Of a stretch of 10,850 bases of DNA, positions 6,669-10,850 are shown in pieces. Under the pieces are notes generated by a model, which saw nothing but the letters and a program-made list of their open reading frames with translations, was not told where the DNA came from and did not search any database. The stretch is taken from positions 1 to 10,850 of the forward strand of contig JAQTRJ010000045.1 of NCBI GenBank assembly GCA_028711875.1, in the 5' to 3' direction. Within the stretch, counting starts at the first letter, position 1, and every line of letters begins with the position of its first letter. The position numbers and the translations under genes were made by a program. The stretch is from a bacterium (GTDB lineage: Bacteria > Electryoneota > RPQS01).

Positions 6669-8426
6669 ATGCGCGCGCTGCTGAGACTGCTGCCGTATCT
6701 GCGTCCTTATCGCGCGCAAATCGTATGGGGCGTGCTCATCGCCGTGGGCAACAGCGCGGCGGGCGTGCTGGCGCCGTGGATCGTGAAACTGGCGGTGGAT
6801 AGCCTGAGTACGAAGGCGAACTCGCGCGTGCTCGGGAAGTACGCGCTGCTGCTGCTGGGTTCGGTGGCCGTGGCCAGCGTGCTGCGCTTTCTGCTGCGGA
6901 AGATACTCATCGGTATGTCGCGGCACGTGGAACTCGATTTGCGCAACGCCGTGTTTGCGCATCTGCAGCGGCTGTCGGCCTCGTTCTACAATAGGAATCG
7001 CGCGGGCGATCTGATGGCGCGGCTGACCAGCGATCTCGAGCGCGTGCGCTACGTGCTTGGGCCGGGAATCATGTATCCGCTCGATACGGTGACGATGGGC
7101 GTGTTCTCGCTGACGATGATGCTTCTGATCTCGACCAAGCTTACGCTGATCGTGCTGATTTCCGCGCCGGTGATTTCCGTATCCGTGTTCTATCTGGGAC
7201 GGATTACCTATCGTCTGCACAGCCAAATTCAGGATCAGTTCTCTCGATTATCCGAGCGCGCGCAGGAAAATCTGGCGGGCGTGCGAGTGGTGCGCGCGTT
7301 CGCGCAGGAAGAGCGCGAGACGGCGAAGTTCGGCGCGCTCAACGACGAATACGTCAGCCGCAATATCGCCATGGTGCGGGTGCAGTCGCTGTTCATGCCG
7401 CTGATCGGTCTGTTTTTCGAGATCGGCACGGCGGTGATTCTGCTGTTCGGCGGTTGGGGGATCATGCACGCAGACCTGACGATCGGCGATTTCGTGGGGT
7501 TCATCGGCTATCTGGGAATGCTGGCCTGGCCGATGATCGCGATCGGCTGGGTGGCGAATCTATTCCAGCGCGGCGCGGCATCCATGCAGCGGCTGAACGA
7601 ACTGCTCGACTCTCAACCGGACATCGTCTCGCCGTTATCGCCGTTCGCTCCCGAGAAGATGCGCGGCGAGATCGTCTTCGACAACGTGTTCTTTCGCTAC
7701 AACGGAGCGAACACTCTTAGCAACATCCGTCTCGCGATTCCGGCGGGGAAGACCGTGGCGGTGGTCGGGCGCACGGGCAGCGGCAAGACGACGCTGGTCT
7801 CGCTGATTCCGCGGCTGTTCGATCCAAGCGCGGGCCGCGTGCTCATTGATGGTGTGCCGACGACAGAGTGGGACGTGCAGGCGCTGCGCCGCTCGATCGG
7901 CGTGGTGCCGCAGGACGCGCTGCTGTTTTCCGACACGCTCGATGAAAACATCCGGCTGGGTGCGGGCGATGCCACGCTCGAGGAGTTCGCGAGCGCCGCG
8001 GAGATCTCGCAGATTTCGGCGGACGTGGCCGAGTTCCGGGACGGCTACAATACGGAAGTGGGCGAACGCGGACTCACGCTGTCGGGAGGACAGAAAGGAC
8101 GGGCGAGTCTGGCGCGCGCGCTGCTCGGAAATCCGGCGATTCTGATTCTCGACGATGCGTTGGCGGCGGTGGACACGCACACCGAGGAGAGAATTCTGAA
8201 GGGACTGCGCCGCTTCGCGAAAGAGCGTACGACGATTCTGATTTCGCACCGAGTTTCAACGGTGAAGCACGCCGACGAAATCATCGTGCTCGATCAAGGC
8301 CGGATCATCGAACGAGGCACGCATGATGAGCTGGTGGCGCGCGGCGGATATTACGCGGAACTGGAGCGGATGCAGCGCTTGCGGGAAGAACTCGATCACA
8401 TGAACGGCATGGCGAACGACGCATGA
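6669..8426 (+). CDS. Heterodimeric ABC exporter half-transporter, subunit with degenerate Walker B (TM287/BmrC-like)
   Basis: A 585-residue type IV (MsbA-like) half-transporter: an N-terminal six-helix membrane domain (about 15-300) fused to a nucleotide-binding domain (about 335-575). The latter has Walker A GRTGSGKTT at 367-375, Q-loop Gln415, signature LSGGQ at 471-475, Walker B ILILDD ending at Asp495-Asp496, and H-loop His527. The residue after the Walker B aspartate, normally the catalytic Glu, is Asp496. This is the known mark of the degenerate-site subunit in heterodimeric exporters such as TM287/TM288 and BmrC/BmrD. The signature is followed by KGR where KQR or RQR is usual. The stop overlaps the start of the partner gene (ATGA, 8423-8426), so the two are co-translated. 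Likely cargo is a drug, lipid or other amphiphile; the substrate is not readable from sequence. No clear ribosome site precedes ATG 6669. Confidence 0.9.
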   Translation: MRALLRLLPYLRPYRAQIVWGVLIAVGNSAAGVLAPWIVKLAVDSLSTKANSRVLGKYALLLLGSVAVASVLRFLLRKILIGMSRHVELDLRNAVFAHLQRLSASFYNRNRAGDLMARLTSDLERVRYVLGPGIMYPLDTVTMGVFSLTMMLLISTKLTLIVLISAPVISVSVFYLGRITYRLHSQIQDQFSRLSERAQENLAGVRVVRAFAQEERETAKFGALNDEYVSRNIAMVRVQSLFMPLIGLFFEIGTAVILLFGGWGIMHADLTIGDFVGFIGYLGMLAWPMIAIGWVANLFQRGAASMQRLNELLDSQPDIVSPLSPFAPEKMRGEIVFDNVFFRYNGANTLSNIRLAIPAGKTVAVVGRTGSGKTTLVSLIPRLFDPSAGRVLIDGVPTTEWDVQALRRSIGVVPQDALLFSDTLDENIRLGAGDATLEEFASAAEISQISADVAEFRDGYNTEVGERGLTLSGGQKGRASLARALLGNPAILILDDALAAVDTHTEERILKGLRRFAKERTTILISHRVSTVKHADEIIVLDQGRIIERGTHDELVARGGYYAELERMQRLREELDHMNGMANDA

Positions 8427-10237
8427 GCGAAAACTGGCAGCAGGAAGAGGAAGTTCTCGGCAAAGCCTATGACGCGCGGCTGGCGCGCCGCTTGTGGGGC
8501 TACGTCGGCGATCAGAAGCGACGTCTTGCCGTGGCCGTGCTGCTATTGCTGCTCGGAGCGGCGGGGGAGCTGGCCGGGCCGCTGCTGGTCAAGCTGGCCA
8601 TTGACAAACATATCACGACGCACAACTGGCCGGGACTGGTGAAGATCGTGCTGGCGTTTCTCGGCCTGGCGCTGATCTCGGCGGCGTTTCGCTGGGGCGA
8701 GACCTATCTGACGGGCGCCGCCGGGCAACACATCGTCAGCCGCATGCGGATGCAGCTCTTCGAAAAGCTGCAGCGCCTCAGCATTCCCTACTACGATCGC
8801 AATCCGGTGGGGCGGCTCATGTCGCGGCTGACCTCGGACGTTCAGGCGCTCTACGAACTCTTCAGTTCGGGCGTGGTGGCGATCGTCGGCGACGTGGTAA
8901 CGCTGCTCGGGATCATGGTCGTGATGGTGCTCATCAACTGGAAGCTGGCGCTGATCACGCTGTCGGTGATCCCGTTGCTCCTTTGGATCACCTTTGTCTT
9001 CCGCAAACACGTGCGCGACCTGTACCGTCAGACGCGGGTCAAGATCGCGCGGCTCAACAGTTACCTGCACGAGAATCTCGTCGGCATGAAAGTCGTGCAG
9101 CTATTCAACCGCGAGCCGAAGAATTTCGAGAAATTCGACGAAATCGGCGGCGACCTCAAGCACACCTACCTGCGCACGGTGTTTTTCTACGCCGTGTTCT
9201 ATCCGGCGGTGGACCTGGTTTACGCGGTGGCGATCGGTCTCATTCTGTTCGGCGGCGGTCATCTGATGATGGCCGGAGCCGTCACGCTGGGCACGCTGGT
9301 CGCGTTCATTCAGTATGTGGATCGTTTCTATCGCCCGGTGCGTGATCTGGCCGAAAAATATAATATCCTGCAAGGGGCGATGGCGGCGGCCGAGCGCGTG
9401 TTTAAAGTCATTGACGAGCCGATCGAGGTCCCGTCGCCCCCGCGCGCACTTCCGCTGCCGATAGCGGCAAGCGGCCAGCCGTCCATCGAGTTTCGCAACG
9501 TCTGGTTTGCCTATCGTGATGACGATTGGATACTGAAGGACGTGAGTTTTTCCGTAGCAACGGGCGAATCGGTGGCGGTGGTGGGCGCGACCGGCGCGGG
9601 CAAGACGACTCTGATTTCCCTGCTCAGCCGTTTCTATGACGTACAGCGCGGCGAGATTCTGGTCGGCGGGGTGAACATCCGCGAGCTGGACGAGTGCGCT
9701 CTGCGGCGGGCGATGGGAGTGGTTTTGCAGGATGTTTTCGTATTTGCCGGGACGGTGGAAGACAATATTCGCTACGGCTGTCCCGACGAGTCGTTGGATG
9801 CGGTCGAGCGCGCGGCGCGGGTGGTTCACGCCGACCGCTTCATCCGGCGTATGCCCGTCGGCTATCATGAACCGGTGATGGAGCGCGGAGCGACGCTGTC
9901 CACCGGCGAACGGCAGCTGCTGGCCTTTGCGCGCGCGCTGCTGTGCGAGCCGCCCGTATTGATCCTCGACGAAGCCACTGCCTCGATTGACACGGAAACC
10001 GAGCGGCTGATTCAAGACGCGATCGCGCGCTTGCTCGAGGGACGCACTTCAATCATTATCGCCCATCGGCTTTCGACCATTCAGCGTTGTAATCGGATTC
10101 TGGTGCTGCATCATGGCCGGCTCGTGGAACAGGGGACGCAGGCCGAACTTCTGGCCATGAAAGGCATCTACCACCGCCTCTATCATCTTCAATTCGGGGG
10201 AGTTCCGCCGTCTGACGGAGTGCGTGATGGCGCTTGA
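8423..10237 (+). CDS. Heterodimeric ABC exporter half-transporter, subunit with canonical Walker B and degenerate signature (TM288/BmrD-like)
   Basis: A 604-residue MsbA-like half-transporter, partner of the preceding gene. The membrane domain spans about 30-325. The ATPase domain has Walker A GATGAGKTT at 388-396, Q-loop Gln436, Walker B VLILDEA with Asp516 and catalytic Glu517, and H-loop His548. Its signature reads LSTGE (492-496) instead of LSGGQ, followed by RQLLAFARAL, a form typical of the TM288/LmrD/BmrD side. The Walker motifs here therefore pair with the intact LSGGQ of the partner to form the working ATP site. The Asp496 Walker B of the partner pairs with this LSTGE to form the degenerate site. 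The N-terminal 30 residues are charged and probably contain the elbow helix. Translation is coupled by a 4-base overlap. The stop codon lies within the -35 box of the gatC promoter. Confidence 0.9.
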   Translation: MSENWQQEEEVLGKAYDARLARRLWGYVGDQKRRLAVAVLLLLLGAAGELAGPLLVKLAIDKHITTHNWPGLVKIVLAFLGLALISAAFRWGETYLTGAAGQHIVSRMRMQLFEKLQRLSIPYYDRNPVGRLMSRLTSDVQALYELFSSGVVAIVGDVVTLLGIMVVMVLINWKLALITLSVIPLLLWITFVFRKHVRDLYRQTRVKIARLNSYLHENLVGMKVVQLFNREPKNFEKFDEIGGDLKHTYLRTVFFYAVFYPAVDLVYAVAIGLILFGGGHLMMAGAVTLGTLVAFIQYVDRFYRPVRDLAEKYNILQGAMAAAERVFKVIDEPIEVPSPPRALPLPIAASGQPSIEFRNVWFAYRDDDWILKDVSFSVATGESVAVVGATGAGKTTLISLLSRFYDVQRGEILVGGVNIRELDECALRRAMGVVLQDVFVFAGTVEDNIRYGCPDESLDAVERAARVVHADRFIRRMPVGYHEPVMERGATLSTGERQLLAFARALLCEPPVLILDEATASIDTETERLIQDAIARLLEGRTSIIIAHRLSTIQRCNRILVLHHGRLVEQGTQAELLAMKGIYHRLYHLQFGGVPPSDGVRDGA

Positions 10238-10262
10238 CTTTCGGGCAATTTTCCTATAGATT
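10234..10262 (+). promoter_or_regulatory. Sigma-70-type promoter for gatC-kdsB
   Basis: TTGACT (10234-10239) matches the -35 consensus at five of six positions. TATAGATT (10255-10262) supplies a -10 element: either TATAGA at 15-base spacing or TAGATT at 17-base spacing. The intervening DNA is AT-rich, unlike coding DNA nearby. The -35 box overlaps the TGA of the exporter gene (10235-10237). Transcription would begin near 10268-10272 and leave a leader of about 40 bases. It is the best promoter in the window. Confidence 0.6.
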
Positions 10263-10289
10263 GCGCATGACGTGGAAAAATATCAATAT

Positions 10290-10305
10290 CTTGGGGTCTC
10301 CCGAG
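10290..10305 (+). promoter_or_regulatory. Small hairpin in the gatC leader over the ribosome-binding region
   Basis: CTTGGG (10290-10295) pairs with CCCGAG (10300-10305), including one T-G pair, around the 4-base loop GTCT. It ends 4 bases before ATG 10310. The only G-rich candidate ribosome site (TTGGGG, 10291-10296) sits in its left arm, so folding could dampen translation of gatC. There is no T-tract, so it is not a terminator. A regulatory role is inference. Confidence 0.3.
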
Positions 10306-10309
10306 CAAA

Positions 10310-10597
10310 ATGCCTGTAACTAAAGAGGATATCCGGCGGACTGCGCATCTGGCCCGACTCCATCTTTCCGAGGCGGAGCTGGATTCCATGACCGAAACGC
10401 TGAGTCGGGTTTTTGACGATATAGATCAGCTTCACGAAGTGGATACCGAAGGTGTTCAGCCGCTCCATCACGTCCTGGACCTGCGGAATGTGCTGGAGGA
10501 GGATATCCCCCGCCCCTGCTTCACCCGCGAGGAGGCCTTGGGCAACGCTCCCGACCGAACCGAAGAATTCTTCCGCTTGCCTCGAGTCGTGAACTGA
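10310..10597 (+). CDS. gatC: Asp/Glu-tRNA(Asn/Gln) amidotransferase subunit C
   Basis: A 95-residue cytoplasmic protein of normal GatC length. It starts [20 protein letters not shown], the family pattern in which an N-terminal helix with 'V..IA.LARL.L' wraps GatA. The middle [19 protein letters not shown] and the C-terminal block with [19 protein letters not shown] and FFRLPRVV also match GatC. It stabilises the GatA-GatB pair, which converts misacylated Glu-tRNA(Gln) or Asp-tRNA(Asn) to the amidated forms. Its presence implies indirect synthesis of one or both of these tRNAs. gatA does not follow directly; kdsB does, one base after the stop. It has its own promoter and a weak ribosome site. 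Confidence 0.95.
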   Translation: MPVTKEDIRRTAHLARLHLSEAELDSMTETLSRVFDDIDQLHEVDTEGVQPLHHVLDLRNVLEEDIPRPCFTREEALGNAPDRTEEFFRLPRVVN

Positions 10598-10598
10598 A

Positions 10599-10850
10599 TT
10601 GCGCGCGTTAGCCGTCATTCCCGCCCGCTACGCCTCCGTTCGCTTTCCCGGCAAGCCGCTGGCGCTGATTGCGGGAAAACCGCTGGTGCAGCACGTCTGG
10701 GAACGTTGCCGGCAGGCGGAGGCGATCGAGCGCGTGATCGTCGCCACCGAGGACGCCCGGACCCGCGATGCCGGTGCGGCATTTGGAGCGGAGGCGGAAC
10801 TCACGTCGCCCGATCACGCGGCGGGGACGGATCGCGTGGCTGAAATCGCC
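10599..10850 (+). CDS. kdsB: 3-deoxy-manno-octulosonate cytidylyltransferase (CMP-Kdo synthetase), 5' part
   Basis: An open frame of 84 codons runs off the window edge. It begins TTG (10599), and a TGA in the same frame at 10590-10592 leaves no ATG or GTG choice upstream, so TTG is the likely start. The protein reads (M)[19 protein letters not shown], the nucleotide-binding signature of KdsB. It continues with [19 protein letters not shown] and [11 protein letters not shown], all at the expected KdsB spacing. The enzyme activates Kdo with CTP for addition to lipid A in the cytoplasm, so the organism should make Kdo-containing LPS. One base separates it from the gatC stop, indicating co-transcription and probable translational reinitiation. 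The C-terminal two thirds lies outside the window. Confidence 0.93.
   Translation, partial: MRALAVIPARYASVRFPGKPLALIAGKPLVQHVWERCRQAEAIERVIVATEDARTRDAGAAFGAEAELTSPDHAAGTDRVAEIA

Noticed and set aside
1..10850. CRISPR array, tRNA/rRNA genes, transposon ends, toxin-antitoxin or phage-defence module
   Set aside because: No spaced direct repeats, tRNA cloverleaf, transposase, paired inverted ends or defence domains were seen. All long plus-strand frames have housekeeping or envelope-transport identities.

Overview
The window is a gene-dense bacterial segment of fairly high GC. All real genes are on the plus strand and intergenic gaps are short. It suggests a diderm (LPS-making) bacterium, because the last gene is a clear kdsB, which makes CMP-Kdo. 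A GldA/GldF/GldG-type ABC cassette with a DUF4340 partner and a TMTC-like glycosyltransferase fits an uncultured FCB-type or related phylum. That placement is inference: no rRNA or strong lineage marker is present. No tRNA, rRNA, CRISPR array, insertion sequence or integrase was seen, and codon use looks uniform throughout, so nothing points to recent transfer.

Layout. Positions 1-60 hold the last 19 codons of an unidentified gene. Positions 61-261 are an AT-richer leader with a weak promoter candidate, a dyad and a tiny ORF. Next comes a tight four-gene run: gldA-like ATPase (262-1242), gldF-like ABC-2 permease (1250-1960), gldG-like membrane-anchored extracytoplasmic protein (2018-3604) and a DUF4340 protein (3604-4533). 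A bulged hairpin (4545-4576) separates this run from a 649-residue polytopic membrane protein with C-terminal TPRs (4598-6547), which ends at a convincing hairpin terminator (6590-6622). Two overlapping genes (6669-8426 and 8423-10237) encode the halves of a heterodimeric ABC exporter. A TTGACT promoter overlapping the stop codon of the second half starts a new unit, gatC (10310-10597), followed one base later by kdsB (10599 to the window edge, TTG start).

How the genes work together. The first cassette has one ATPase, one permease and two single-pass proteins with large extracytoplasmic domains, so it should form one envelope complex. The exporter pair shows the complementary motif decay of asymmetric ABC exporters: one half has Asp instead of the catalytic Glu, and the other has a degenerate LSTGE signature. 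This gives one canonical and one degenerate ATP site. gatC and kdsB are housekeeping genes for tRNA amidation and LPS synthesis.

I found no convincing undescribed system. The items most worth a second look are the TMTC-like protein with altered family motifs, the four-gene GldAFG-DUF4340 cassette, and the regulatory structures in the gldA leader and before gatC.
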